Below are positions 15,505-25,069 of a stretch of 47,637 nucleotides of DNA, piece by piece (position 1 is the stretch's first letter; each line of letters opens with the position of its first letter). Origin of the DNA: Porphyrobacter sp. (lineage in GTDB: Bacteria; Pseudomonadota; Alphaproteobacteria; Sphingomonadales; Sphingomonadaceae); assembly GCA_016125555.1 (NCBI GenBank), contig WGLN01000016.1, positions 1 to 47,637 on the forward strand, given 5' to 3'. Made by a program: the position numbers and the translations under genes. The notes below the pieces were generated by a model. That model had not been told where the DNA came from and ran no database searches. It worked only from the letters and a program-made list of their open reading frames with translations.

Positions 15505-15532
15505 CCTATAGCGCCTCCATCGGCCTTGTGAA
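15505..15532 (-). promoter_or_regulatory. Promoter of tRNA-Gln
   Basis: On the minus strand TTCACA (15527-15532), a 16-bp spacer and TATAGG (15505-15510) end 12 bp before the tRNA 5' end. The match to consensus is moderate but the position is right. Confidence 0.5.
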
Positions 15533-15564
15533 GGGGGCAAAGCGGCGGCTTGCCCCGCTGGGTG

Positions 15565-16431
15565 TCAGAAGTTCCAGTCGAGCTTCTTGCCCGCGAAATC
15601 CTCGGCCGAATGGCGTTCCTTCAGCTGGCTGTCCTCATCGCCCCATACCTTGTTGACGATCCGCCCGCGCTGCACGCCCGGCCGCGCGGCGATCTCGCGC
15701 GCCCAGCGGCCGACGTGCTTGTAGTCCTCGATCGAAAGGAAGGTCTTGGCCTCGTTGTAGATCGTGCCGGCGACGAAAGGCGCGAGCCACGGCCAGTTGG
15801 CGATGTCGGCGATGGTGTAGTCCTCGCCGCCAAGGAAGCGGTTCTCCGCAAGCCGCTGGTCGGCGACATCGAAGATGCGCTTCACCTCCATCGCGTAGCG
15901 GTTGATCGGGTATTCGTATTTCTCGGGCGCATAGGCGTAGAAATGGCCGAAGCCGCCGCCGATGAAGGGGCCGGTGCCGACCTGCCAGAACACCCAGCTG
16001 AGCACCTCGGCGCGCGCGGCCGGGTCGCTGGGCAGGAAGGCGCCGAACTTTTCCGCGAGGTGGACGAGGATCGCGCCGCTCTCGAAGATGCGGAACGGTT
16101 GCTCGCCGCTGCGGTCGAGAAGCGCGGGGATCTTGGAATTGGGGTTCACGCCGACGAAGCCGCTGGTGAACTGCTCGCCTTCGGAGATGTTGATCGTGAA
16201 GGCGTCGTATTCGGCGCCCTTGTGCCCGGCCTCGAGCAGCTCCTCGAGCATCACGGTGACCTTCACCCCGTTGGGGGTGGCGAGCGAATAGAGCTGGAAG
16301 GGGTTATCGCCGACCGGCAGATCGCGCTCTTCGCGCGCGCCCGCAGTGGGCCGGTTGATCCCGGCGAAGCGGCCGCCCGAGACGGTGTCGGGGTTCCAGA
16401 CCTTGGGCGGGGTGTAGACGGGGTCGGCCAT
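15565..16431 (-). CDS. yghU: Glutathione S-transferase family disulfide-bond oxidoreductase, YghU-like
   Basis: 288 residues from ATG 16431 behind AAGGAGA. The N-terminal extension YTPPKVWNPDTVSGGRFAGI is typical of YghU-type proteins. It is followed by a thioredoxin-fold domain (LYSLATPNGVKVTVMLEELL, NSKIPALLD, FESGAILVHLAEKFG) and an all-helical C-terminal domain (about 165-285). Family members bind two glutathiones and reduce small disulfides or peroxides in the cytoplasm. It stands alone, next to the tRNA and divergent from topoisomerase IB. Confidence 0.92.
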   Translation of the reverse strand: MADPVYTPPKVWNPDTVSGGRFAGINRPTAGAREERDLPVGDNPFQLYSLATPNGVKVTVMLEELLEAGHKGAEYDAFTINISEGEQFTSGFVGVNPNSKIPALLDRSGEQPFRIFESGAILVHLAEKFGAFLPSDPAARAEVLSWVFWQVGTGPFIGGGFGHFYAYAPEKYEYPINRYAMEVKRIFDVADQRLAENRFLGGEDYTIADIANWPWLAPFVAGTIYNEAKTFLSIEDYKHVGRWAREIAARPGVQRGRIVNKVWGDEDSQLKERHSAEDFAGKKLDWNF

Positions 16432-16547
16432 GCGTCATTCTCCTTCGGGCGCAAACGGGGTGCGCGTCGTCGCGAATGTCCATCTGGCGAGCCGCAGGCC
16501 GCCATGCAAGGCGGAACACGGCCGCCTGCCCGTGACTTTGCTTGGCG

Positions 16548-17534
16548 ATGGAAAAGCTTGTCTATGTCGACGACGAACTGCCCGGCATCACCCGCAGGCG
16601 GGCAGGCAGGGGCTGGGCCTATTACGATCCGTCCGGAGAACTGATCCGCGACAAGGGCGAGCGCGAGCGGCTCAATGCCATCGCGCTGCCCCCGGCCTAT
16701 TCCGACGCGTGGTTTTGCCCGGTCGAAAACGGCCACATCCTCGCCACCGGATACGACGATGCGGGGCGCAAGCAATATCGCTACCACCCCGACTTCCGCA
16801 GCCAGCGGGAAAGCGCGAAGTTCGACGCCTGCGCCGCCTTCGGCCGGTTGCTGCCACTGATGAGGAAGCGCGTCGACGAGGACCTGCGCCAGCCGCGCGT
16901 CACCCGCGAACGGGCCTTGGCGGCAGTGGTGCGGCTGCTCGACCTGTCGGCGATCCGGATCGGCAACGAGCAGTATGCGCGCACCAATGACAGCTACGGC
17001 GCGACCACGCTGCGCAGCGACCACGCCGAAGTCGGCACCACCCGGCTCGCGCTGCACTTCGCCGGCAAGGGCGGCAAGGAGCGCGAGCTCGACGTGTCCG
17101 ACGCGCGGCTCGCGCGGGTGGTGGCCCGGATGCAGGACCTCGACGGGGAGGACGAACACCTGTTCCGCTACGAGGACGAGGACGAGGAGGTGCGACCCGT
17201 CACCTCCGCCGACGTCAACGCCTACCTGCGCGAGACCATGGGCGAGGATTTCTCCGCCAAGCATTTCCGCACCTTCCATGCGAGCGTGCTGGCCTTCGAA
17301 TGCCTCGCGACCGGAGAGGGCCGGGTGAAGATGGGCGACATGCTCGATCACGTCGCCGAGCATCTCGGCAACACCCCGGCGATCGCGCGCAAGTCCTATG
17401 TCCACCCCGCGGTGATCGACCGGATCGAGGGGCAGGAGGCGTGGCGCGAGGGGCTGCGCCTGCCGCGCGCGACCCGCTGGCTCTCCCGCGCCGAACGCGG
17501 CCTGATCGCCTTTCTCGAGGAGGCGGGACCCTAG
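16548..17534 (+). CDS. DNA topoisomerase IB (poxvirus-type)
   Basis: 328 residues from ATG 16548. It relaxes supercoils by a transient 3'-phosphotyrosyl nick. An N-terminal topoisomerase IB domain (GITRRRAGRGWAYYD, LPPAYSDAWFCP) precedes the catalytic domain. That domain has the first Arg region VVRLLDLSAIRIGNEQYA, Lys in AGKGGKERELD, Arg/His in FSAKHFRTFHAS and the active Tyr in ARKSYVHPAVID. Bacterial members are scattered among alphaproteobacteria and usually accessory to gyrase. NadE follows 53 bp downstream. Confidence 0.93.
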   Translation: MEKLVYVDDELPGITRRRAGRGWAYYDPSGELIRDKGERERLNAIALPPAYSDAWFCPVENGHILATGYDDAGRKQYRYHPDFRSQRESAKFDACAAFGRLLPLMRKRVDEDLRQPRVTRERALAAVVRLLDLSAIRIGNEQYARTNDSYGATTLRSDHAEVGTTRLALHFAGKGGKERELDVSDARLARVVARMQDLDGEDEHLFRYEDEDEEVRPVTSADVNAYLRETMGEDFSAKHFRTFHASVLAFECLATGEGRVKMGDMLDHVAEHLGNTPAIARKSYVHPAVIDRIEGQEAWREGLRLPRATRWLSRAERGLIAFLEEAGP

Positions 17535-17587
17535 GCAGGGCGGCACTTGCGCGTTACAGCCGCAGCCAGCCAGGAGAACCCGCGCGG

Positions 17588-19678
17588 ATGAGCGAGACGC
17601 ACCCCTTCTTCGACATGCACGCCCACGGCTTCGTGCGGGTGGCGACCGCGACCCCGTGCAGCCGCCCCGCCGATGTCGCCCACAACACCGCCGGGGTGCT
17701 GGAGGAGGCGAGGAAGGCCCATGCGGCCCATGTCGACCTGGTTGTCTTCCCCGAACTCACCCTGTCCTCCTACGCGATCGACGACCTCCTGCTCCAGCAC
17801 GCGCTGATCGAGCGGGTGGAGGAGGCGCTGGCCGAGGTGGTCGAGGCCTCCGCCGATCTCTCGCCGGTGCTGGTGCTCGGCGCACCGCTGCGCCGTGCGG
17901 ACAAGCTTTACAATTGCGCGGTGGTGATCGCGGGCGGGCAGATCCTCGGCGTGGTGCCCAAGAGCTTCCTGCCCAATTACCGCGAGTTCTACGAGAAGCG
18001 TCACTTCGCCCACGGGCGCGGGTGCACCGACCTGTGGATCGGGGTGGCGGGCGAGGAAGTGCCCTTCGGCACCGACCTCGTCTTCGCCGCCGCGAACCTG
18101 CCGGGTTTTCGCTTCGGGGTGGAACTGTGCGAGGATTTCTGGGCGCCGGTCCCCCCGGGGATGCAGACCGCGATGGCGGGCGCGCTGATCCTGTGCAACC
18201 TCTCGGCCTCGCCGGTCACCATCGGGCGCGCGGACGACCGCCACCTGCACTGCCGCTCCTCCGCCTCGCGCGCCATCGCCGCCTACGTCTATTCGGCGAG
18301 CGGCCACGGCGAGAGCACCACCGATCTTTCGTGGGACGGGCAGGGGGTGATCTACGAGATGGGCGACCTTCTGGCCCAGTCCGAACGCTTCGACCGCTCG
18401 GGCGAACTCTGCATCGCCGACATCGACACCGAGCGCCTCGCCGCCGAGCGGATGCGCAACCAGACCTATGCCGACGCCGCCGAGTGGGCCGGAAGCCCGG
18501 CGGACACCTATCGCCGCATCCTGTTCGACCACGCCCATGCGGAAGGGGACGTCGGCCTCACGCGCCCGGTCGCGCGCTTTCCCTTCGTCCCCGACCGTCC
18601 GAACAAGCTCGACGAGGACTGCTACGAGGCCTTCAACATCCAGGTCGACGCGCTGATGCGGCGGATCGCGGCAACGGGTCCCGAGAGCCTCGTCATCGGC
18701 ATTTCGGGCGGGCTGGATTCCACCCACGCGCTGATCGTCGCGGCCAAGGCCTGCGACCGGCTCGGCCTGCCGCGCTCCACCATCCGCGGCTACACCATGC
18801 CCGGCTTCGGCACCTCGGAGGGCACCAGGAGCAACGCCCATAAGCTGATGGAGGCGATGGAGATCACTTCGGGCGAGATCGACATCCGCCCGGCGGCGAG
18901 GAAAATGCTCGAGGATATCGGCCATCCTTTTGCCGATGGCGAGCCGGTGCACGACGTCACCTTCGAGAACGTTCAGGCGGGGCTGCGCACCGACTACCTG
19001 TTCCGCCTCGCGGGCCAGCACAAGGGCTTCGTGATCGGCACCGGCGACCTCTCCGAGCTGGCGCTCGGCTGGTGCACCTATGGCGTGGGCGACCAGATGA
19101 GCCATTACGGGGTCAATGCAGGCGTGCCCAAGACGCTGATCCAGTACCTCATCCGCTGGACCATCGCGACCGGCCAGTTCACCGATGCTTGCGGGCAAGT
19201 GCTGGGCGCGATCCTCGATACCGAGATTTCCCCCGAACTGGTGCCGCCCGGCGCGGACGGGGCGATCCAATCGACCGAGAGCATCGTCGGTCCTTATGAA
19301 CTCAACGACTTCTTTCTCCACCACGTGATCCGCTTCGGCCAGCGCCCCTCCAAGGTTGCCTTCCTCGCGTGGCACGCGTGGAAGGAGCGCGCTGGCGGAT
19401 TGTGGCCGGCGGGCTTCCCGGATGCGGCGAAGAACGCCTACGACCTCGCCACCATCGCGCGCTGGCTCGACAAGTTCTGCGCGCGCTTCTTCGGCTTCTC
19501 GCAGTTCAAGCGCTCGGCGCTGCCCAACGGGCCCAAGGTCTCTTCGGCGGGCGCGCTCTCCCCGCGCGGGGACTGGCGCGCGCCGTCCGATGCGGTCGCG
19601 ACCGTCTGGCGCGAGGAATTGCGTGAGAGCCTGCCTCAGGAGGTTGCCAGAGAGGCATTCGGCGATAACCCCGCCTGA
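17588..19678 (+). CDS. nadE: Glutamine-dependent NAD+ synthetase
   Basis: 696 residues from ATG 17588. The final step of NAD synthesis amidates nicotinate adenine dinucleotide using ammonia from glutamine and ATP. The N-terminal nitrilase-type glutaminase domain shows Glu in VVFPELTLSSY, Lys in VVPKSFLPNYREFYE and Cys in FGVELCEDFWAP. The C-terminal synthetase has the ATP P-loop ISGGLDSTHALI and TGDLSELALGWCTYG. The length suits the long two-domain class. The stop overlaps the start of an EamA transporter gene. Confidence 0.96.
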   Translation: MSETHPFFDMHAHGFVRVATATPCSRPADVAHNTAGVLEEARKAHAAHVDLVVFPELTLSSYAIDDLLLQHALIERVEEALAEVVEASADLSPVLVLGAPLRRADKLYNCAVVIAGGQILGVVPKSFLPNYREFYEKRHFAHGRGCTDLWIGVAGEEVPFGTDLVFAAANLPGFRFGVELCEDFWAPVPPGMQTAMAGALILCNLSASPVTIGRADDRHLHCRSSASRAIAAYVYSASGHGESTTDLSWDGQGVIYEMGDLLAQSERFDRSGELCIADIDTERLAAERMRNQTYADAAEWAGSPADTYRRILFDHAHAEGDVGLTRPVARFPFVPDRPNKLDEDCYEAFNIQVDALMRRIAATGPESLVIGISGGLDSTHALIVAAKACDRLGLPRSTIRGYTMPGFGTSEGTRSNAHKLMEAMEITSGEIDIRPAARKMLEDIGHPFADGEPVHDVTFENVQAGLRTDYLFRLAGQHKGFVIGTGDLSELALGWCTYGVGDQMSHYGVNAGVPKTLIQYLIRWTIATGQFTDACGQVLGAILDTEISPELVPPGADGAIQSTESIVGPYELNDFFLHHVIRFGQRPSKVAFLAWHAWKERAGGLWPAGFPDAAKNAYDLATIARWLDKFCARFFGFSQFKRSALPNGPKVSSAGALSPRGDWRAPSDAVATVWREELRESLPQEVAREAFGDNPA

Positions 19679-20592
19679 TGCCCGATTCCCCGACACCTGC
19701 CGGCCTGCCGCTCTCCGCGCTTTTCATCATGCTGTTCTGCAACGTCGCCTGGGCGTTGAACGTGGTGGTGAGCAAGATCGCGGTCTCGACGCTCGGCATT
19801 CCGCCGCTGTTCTACACCGTGCTGCGTTCGGGCGTGGTGCTGGCGGTGCTGTTCCCGCTGCTGCGTGAAATCCCGGCGCGCCTGCCGCTGGTGCTGGCGA
19901 TCGGCTTCGCCATCACCGGGGGGAGTTTCGGGCTGCAATTCGTCGGGCTGCAGACCGCGAGCCCCTCGGCGGTGGGGATCGTCAATCTCTCGGGCGCGCC
20001 GCTGACCGTGCTCTTCGCGATCATCTTTTTGGGCGAGGAAGTGCGCTGGCGGCGCGGGATCGGCATGGCGCTGGCGCTGGGCGGAGTGGGCCTCGCGATC
20101 GGCTCGCCCTCGGCGGCGGGGAGCATCACCGGGCTCGCCTTCGCCTTTGCCGGCGTGCTCACCGGGGCCTTCGCCTCGGTCTTCGTCAAGCGGCTGACCG
20201 TGGGTTCGGTTGCCTTGCAGGCCTGGGCGGCGGTGGCGAGCGTGGCGGTGATGCTGCCCGCGACCGCGACGCTCGAGACCGGGCAGTTCGCCGCGCTCGC
20301 GGCCGCGCCGCTGGCGGCGGGGGCCTGCGTGGTGTTCGCCGGGCTGGTCGTCTCGGTGGGCGCGCACTCGGCCTATTTCCGGCTGTTCCAGCGCCACGAC
20401 GCGAACCTGATCGTGCCGCTGACCCTGCTGACCCCGCTGCTCACCATCGCCTTCGGCACCTGGCTGACGGGCGATGCGATCGGCTGGCCGCTGCTGACCG
20501 GAGCGGCAATGGCGCTGAGCGGCGTTGCGATCATCGTGCTGCGCCCGAGCCGCAACATCTTCAAGCCGCTGCTGGTGCGGGTGCGGCTGTAG
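19678..20592 (+). CDS. EamA/DMT-family transporter
   Basis: 304 residues with about ten transmembrane helices in two EamA repeats (for example FIMLFCNVAWALNVVVSKIA near the start and LLTPLLTIAFGTWLTGDAI near 250). It is a drug/metabolite-type inner-membrane exporter of unknown substrate. Start ATG 19678 overlaps the nadE stop (TGATG), so it is translationally coupled, although a functional link to NAD is not established. Confidence 0.9.
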   Translation: MPDSPTPAGLPLSALFIMLFCNVAWALNVVVSKIAVSTLGIPPLFYTVLRSGVVLAVLFPLLREIPARLPLVLAIGFAITGGSFGLQFVGLQTASPSAVGIVNLSGAPLTVLFAIIFLGEEVRWRRGIGMALALGGVGLAIGSPSAAGSITGLAFAFAGVLTGAFASVFVKRLTVGSVALQAWAAVASVAVMLPATATLETGQFAALAAAPLAAGACVVFAGLVVSVGAHSAYFRLFQRHDANLIVPLTLLTPLLTIAFGTWLTGDAIGWPLLTGAAMALSGVAIIVLRPSRNIFKPLLVRVRL

Positions 20593-20598
20593 CGGCGA

Positions 20599-20618
20599 GG
20601 GGGCGGCGAACCGCCCCC
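20599..20618. terminator. Strong GC hairpin between convergent genes
   Basis: GGGGGCGG-CGAA-CCGCCCCC, an 8-bp perfect stem with a tetraloop, in the 36-bp gap between the exporter and the azoreductase. No U-tract follows on either strand, so its efficiency is uncertain. Confidence 0.5.
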
Positions 20619-20628
20619 CCGCACGGCG

Positions 20629-21225
20629 TCACGCCGCGAGGCGCTGCGCGGTGTCGTTGGCCGCGGCGATCTTCGCCTCGCCGCCTTCGCCCATGATCCC
20701 GTCGGCGGCGATCACTTCGACGTCGGAGATGCCGAGGAAGCCGAGGAAGAAGGTGAGCCACGGCGACATGAAGTCGATTTCGCTCCCCACCTCGGTCCCG
20801 CCGCTGGCGATGGCGATATAGGCCTTCTTGCCCGTCAGCAGGCCTTCGGGGCCGGTGGCGGTGTAGCGGAAGGTCGTCCCGGCTCGCGCGACGAGATCGG
20901 CCCAAGCCTTGAGGCTGGCGGGCGCGCCGAAATTGTAGATCGGCGAGGCGATGACGATGGTGTCGGCGGCGTGAAGCTCGGCGATCAGTTCGTCGGCGAT
21001 CGCGGCGAGATCCGCCTGTTCCGGGGTGCGATCCGCTGCCGGGGTGAGGTTCGCGGCGAACCGGTCGGCGCTGACGAAGGGCAGGTCATTCGCGGCAAGG
21101 TCGCGGGTCGTGACGCTGGCGCCGGTCTTCGCGGCGAGGCCTTCGACCAGCCGCTGACCGATCCCGCGCGAGACGCTCTCGGCGTCGGAACGGATGCTGG
21201 CGGTGATGTAGAGGATGTTGCTCAT
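20629..21225 (-). CDS. azoR: FMN-dependent NADH-azoreductase / quinone reductase
   Basis: 198 residues from ATG 21225 (MSNILYITASIRSD) behind AAGGAGC; the longer upstream frame has no ribosome site. Flavodoxin-like fold. The FMN phosphate loop includes TASIRSDAESVSRG, and the family segments ASPIYNFGAPASLKAWAD and AIASGG are present. It performs two-electron reduction of azo compounds and quinones with NADH. It is followed on the other strand by the exporter and preceded by pirin, another quinone/flavonoid stress-related protein. Confidence 0.93.
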   Translation of the reverse strand: MSNILYITASIRSDAESVSRGIGQRLVEGLAAKTGASVTTRDLAANDLPFVSADRFAANLTPAADRTPEQADLAAIADELIAELHAADTIVIASPIYNFGAPASLKAWADLVARAGTTFRYTATGPEGLLTGKKAYIAIASGGTEVGSEIDFMSPWLTFFLGFLGISDVEVIAADGIMGEGGEAKIAAANDTAQRLAA

Positions 21226-21287
21226 GGCTTCGTGCTCCTTTTTGTGTCCTACCGCTTCGCTACTTGAGGACGGTGAAGGGAGAGGGG

Positions 21288-21330
21288 GGAGCCGGCCGGC
21301 GGGGGAGGGGTGGGGGAACCGGCCGGCTCC
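21288..21330. repeat. 12-bp perfect hairpin with G-tract loop
   Basis: GGAGCCGGCCGG (21288-21299) and CCGGCCGGCTCC (21319-21330) enclose 19 bases rich in G-tracts. More G-tracts flank it on both sides, so the plus strand could also form a G-quadruplex. It lies between pirin and azoR on their non-template side. It may end the pirin mRNA. Confidence 0.6.
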
Positions 21331-21340
21331 GGGGGGGGGA

Positions 21341-22042
21341 TTACGCCGCGTCGACCAGCACCACCTCGCTGTCTTCCAGCGCGGTGATGGTGACGCTTTC
21401 CAGCGCGGTGATCGCCACGCCGTCGCGGGCATTGGCCTCGACATTGTCGATCCGCACCTTGCCGGTGGCGGGCACGAGGTAGAGGTGGCGATCGGCCGAG
21501 CGCGGCGTGTAGGTCACGCTCTCGCCCGCCTTGATCGTCGCGCCGAGCACCCGGGCATCGGCGCGGATCTTGAGCGCGTCATTGTCGTTCGCGACCCCGC
21601 TGGCGAGCGGCACGAAGGCCCCGGCGCGGTCGTCCTTGGGGAACTGGCGCGCACCCCAGCTGGGCTCGCCGCCGCGCGCGTCGGGGATGATCCAGATCTG
21701 GAACAGCGTCGTCTCGCCATCCTCGAGGTTGTATTCCGAGTGGCGCACGCCGGTCCCGGCGCTCATCACCTGGACGTCGCCCGCTTCGGTGCGACCCTCG
21801 TTGCCCATCGAATCGCGGTGGGTGATCGCGCCCGAGCGGACATAGGTGATGATCTCCATGTCGCTGTGCGGATGGGTGGGAAAGCCGGTGCCGGGCGCGA
21901 TCTTGTCGTCGTTCCAGACGCGCAGCGCGCCCCAGTGAACGCGCGCCGGGTCGTGATAGCTCGCGAAGGAGAAGTGATGATGCGCGTCGAGCCAGCCGTG
22001 GTTGGCGGCGCCGAGGGTGTTGAAGGGCCTGAGTTCGATCAT
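21341..22042 (-). CDS. Pirin family protein (YhhW-like bicupin)
   Basis: 233 residues from ATG 22042 behind AGGAGA. The N-terminal cupin metal ligands are in GFPTHPHSDMEIITYV and HSEYN. Related proteins oxidise flavonols such as quercetin or act as redox-sensing regulators. The divergent LysR gene, whose intergenic region has an inverted repeat, is the likely controller. AzoR follows on the same strand 115 bp away, so the pair may form a quinone/aromatic stress response. Confidence 0.92.
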   Translation of the reverse strand: MIELRPFNTLGAANHGWLDAHHHFSFASYHDPARVHWGALRVWNDDKIAPGTGFPTHPHSDMEIITYVRSGAITHRDSMGNEGRTEAGDVQVMSAGTGVRHSEYNLEDGETTLFQIWIIPDARGGEPSWGARQFPKDDRAGAFVPLASGVANDNDALKIRADARVLGATIKAGESVTYTPRSADRHLYLVPATGKVRIDNVEANARDGVAITALESVTITALEDSEVVLVDAA

Positions 22043-22088
22043 GGCGGGTCTCCTGTGCTTCGTTTGAGCGGAGATAGGACATGCGAGG

Positions 22089-22139
22089 TGTCCGGATAAG
22101 TGCGATAAAACTTGCCAAGATGTTCAGGATATCCGAACA
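22089..22139. promoter_or_regulatory. Inverted repeat between pirin and lysR genes
   Basis: TGTCCGGATA (22089-22098) and TATCCGAACA (22130-22139) form a 10-bp inverted repeat with one mismatch in the divergent gap. CTTGCCAAG lies between them. Position and form suit a LysR-type regulator site controlling both genes. Confidence 0.5.
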
Positions 22140-22147
22140 GGCGGGGC

Positions 22148-23041
22148 ATGAAACTCGGCGAACCCACGCTCGACCAGCTGCGGATCTTCATCGCCGTGGC
22201 CGACCACGGCAGCTTCGGCGGCGCGGCGCGCAGCATGGGGCGCGCGGTCTCGGCGATTTCCTACGGCATCGCGCAGCTCGAGGCGCAGCTGGCGCTCACC
22301 CTGTTCGAGCGCGAAGGCTCGCGCCGCCCGGTGCTCACCCCGGCGGGCGAGGGCCTGCTGGCCGAGGCGCGCGGGATCGCGGACGGCGTCGACGCGCTGC
22401 TCGCCAAGGCGCGCTCGCTCCACGCCGGGCAGGAACCGGCGCTGACCTTGGTGATCGACGTGATGGTGCCGGGCGAGGTCACCGCGCGGGTGCTGGGCGA
22501 ATTCCGCCGCATCTTCCCGACCTGCGCGCTCACCCTGCGGATCGAGGGGCTGGGCGCGGTCGCCGCCTGCGTGATCGAGGGCGGGGCGGACCTCGCCATC
22601 GGTGGGCCGGTGATCGGCGACAACCCTGCGCTCGAACGCCAGGCGGTGGGCGAGCTCGACCTCGTCCCGGTGGCCGCGCCCTCGCACCCGCTGGCGCGTC
22701 CCGACGTCGCGCCGGGCGAGAGCCGCCGCCACCTCCAGCTGGTGCTCACCGACCGCTCGCCGCTGACCGAGGGGCGCGAATTCTCGGTGCTGAGCCCGCT
22801 GACATGGCGGCTGGGGGACTTGGGCGCCAAGCACTCGCTGATGAAGGAGGGGCTGGGCTGGGGCAACATGCCACTCGGCATGGTCGCGGGCGACCTTGCG
22901 AGCGGGGCGCTGGTCGAGCTCGATCTGCCCGAGAAGCCCGGCGCGCATTACCGCCTCTCCGCGCTATGGCGGCGCGACACGCGACTTGGCCCGGCGGCAA
23001 GCTGGCTGGTCGATGCCTTCCGGGAGGGGCTGAAGGGCTAG
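22148..23041 (+). CDS. LysR-family transcriptional regulator
   Basis: 297 residues from ATG 22148. The N-terminal winged helix-turn-helix is LDQLRIFIAVADHGSFGGAA followed by the recognition region; the effector-binding domain begins near residue 90 (LVIDVMVPGEVTARVLGEF). It is divergent from the pirin gene, which it probably regulates together with azoR. Its stop overlaps the stop of the STAS-like gene through a shared CTAG. Confidence 0.92.
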   Translation: MKLGEPTLDQLRIFIAVADHGSFGGAARSMGRAVSAISYGIAQLEAQLALTLFEREGSRRPVLTPAGEGLLAEARGIADGVDALLAKARSLHAGQEPALTLVIDVMVPGEVTARVLGEFRRIFPTCALTLRIEGLGAVAACVIEGGADLAIGGPVIGDNPALERQAVGELDLVPVAAPSHPLARPDVAPGESRRHLQLVLTDRSPLTEGREFSVLSPLTWRLGDLGAKHSLMKEGLGWGNMPLGMVAGDLASGALVELDLPEKPGAHYRLSALWRRDTRLGPAASWLVDAFREGLKG

Positions 23042-23418
23042 CGCCGCCGCAGCCAGGCTGTCGCCTCGGCAAACGTGTCGAAATATTCGACCTCGGTGTC
23101 CTGCGCGATGCGGCGATACTGCATCTGCACCAGCGGCGAGGCCGAGAGCACCGCGAAGCGCTTCAGCCCGTTGCGCGCCCCTGCCGCGATGCTGTCGCGG
23201 ATCGCGTTGCTGGTCTCGCGGTCTTGCGGCACGAAGCCGGAGAAGTCGCCGAGCACGCAGAACGGGGTTCCCGCCCGCATGAAGGGCTTGGCCGCCTCGC
23301 CGAGGTCGAACAGGAACTGCTTCATCCCTGCAAGGTCCCAGTAGCCCGCGATCGCGAAGTGCACCTCCGCATGCGAGTGATCGCTCGAGATCGTATGGGC
23401 GGGGGCCATGGTGCTCAT
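23038..23418 (-). CDS. STAS/SpoIIAA-like small protein
   Basis: 126 residues. The pattern HFAIAGYWDLAGMKQFLFDL, FCVLGDFSGFVPQDRET and a central strand FAVLSASPLVQMQYRRIA fits the alpha/beta fold of SpoIIAA-like/STAS proteins. These bind membranes or partner proteins rather than act as enzymes. No phosphorylatable Ser is obvious. It is convergent with the LysR gene, overlapping by four bases. Function unknown. Confidence 0.65.
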   Translation of the reverse strand: MSTMAPAHTISSDHSHAEVHFAIAGYWDLAGMKQFLFDLGEAAKPFMRAGTPFCVLGDFSGFVPQDRETSNAIRDSIAAGARNGLKRFAVLSASPLVQMQYRRIAQDTEVEYFDTFAEATAWLRRR

Positions 23419-23504
23419 GGCGGGCAGCGTGCCTGAACGGCCTTAAGGAGTCTTTCCGCAGCGTGCTTTCCGTAGCGGCAAGGATATTGGCGCCGCCGCG
23501 CCGG

Positions 23505-24581
<1,077 letters not shown>

Positions 24582-24758
24582 GAAACGCGCCTAATCCTGC
24601 GCGGGGATTAGAGCAAGACGAGTGTTGGAGCGCCCCTGCAAGGTTGCAGCATCGTGCTGGTCGGGCCGAAGGCCCGCAAGCGCGACCGCGCGCCCGCAGC
24701 GGGTCCGCAGCGAAGCGGAGGACGCATAGCGAGGATGTCGTCGCGGAGGCGACGACGC
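24582..24758. other. Gap upstream of ilvE
   Basis: No gene supported. The 3' half is made of short GC-rich near-palindromes such as GGGCCGAAGGCCC and CGTCGCGGAGGCGACG, common spacer material in these genomes. The ilvE promoter should be here but I cannot place it. Confidence 0.4.
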
Positions 24759-24810
24759 AAAATAAAAAATGAAAAGGGCGCTTCCAGCCCGTCGGTGGAA
24801 ACGCCCTTTC
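24759..24810 (-). terminator. Rho-independent terminator of the 18-codon mini-gene
   Basis: On the minus strand a 15-position stem (24796-24810 with 24772-24786; two mismatches) is followed by a U-rich tail, TTTTCATTTTTTATTTT. It ends the short unit that contains the 24861-24917 open frame before ilvE. Confidence 0.85.
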
Positions 24811-24860
24811 ATGGTCAGCGGCCAGGAAGTGCCGCTCACGAAGCCTCTAGGGGTAATGAA

Positions 24861-24917
24861 TTACCGGTAGTGCCTCGCGCGGAAACTTGCCGACCTCTCT
24901 GCTGAACCATGAGACAT
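24861..24917 (-). CDS. 18-residue mini-protein with full-length Shine-Dalgarno sequence
   Basis: ATG 24917 is preceded by AAAGGAGGTGATCCG (24918-24932), which pairs with the whole 3' tail of 16S rRNA; GGAGG lies seven bases from ATG. The frame MSHGSAERSASFRARHYR ends with TAA at 24861. About fifty bases later comes a strong terminator. The peptide is Ser/Arg/His-rich with no Leu, Ile or Val, so it is not an attenuation leader for ilvE. Too short for family assignment. The strong ribosome site and own terminator argue for real translation; an RNA with regulatory translation is the alternative. Confidence 0.6.
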   Translation of the reverse strand: MSHGSAERSASFRARHYR

Positions 24918-25003
24918 CGGATCACCTCCTTTCGCGCTAGTGTGCCAGGACCCGCCGTATCACCGGGGGCCGAGGACCGCGTTCGCCGCTGGCCTCGGGA
25001 TGC

Positions 25004-25032
25004 AATGTGAATCATGGGAGGGCGTGCGACAA
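25004..25032 (-). promoter_or_regulatory. Possible promoter of the mini-gene
   Basis: Minus-strand TTGTCG (25027-25032), 17-bp spacer, CACATT (25004-25009). The -10 match is weak. It would give a leader of about 80 bases with GC-rich inverted repeats before the 18-codon frame. Confidence 0.35.
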
Positions 25033-25035
25033 GTC

Positions 25036-25063
25036 TTGAATAAAGTTTTTCCCGCGTCATAAT
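25036..25063 (+). promoter_or_regulatory. Sigma-70-like promoter of a short plus-strand RNA
   Basis: TTGAAT (25036-25041), 16-bp spacer, CATAAT (25058-25063), near consensus for both boxes. The -10 lies in a GCGT-N7-ACGC palindrome (25054-25068), a possible operator. It is divergent from the mini-gene. Confidence 0.55.
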
Positions 25064-25069
25064 CACGCT

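Noticed and set aside
17531..19696. 721-codon minus-strand frame over nadE
   Set aside because: Antisense shadow of nadE; Arg/Gly/His-rich product without motifs.
24759..24917. Attenuation leader controlling ilvE
   Set aside because: The mini-peptide has no Leu, Ile or Val codons and I see no alternative antiterminator pairing, so classic amino-acid attenuation is unlikely.
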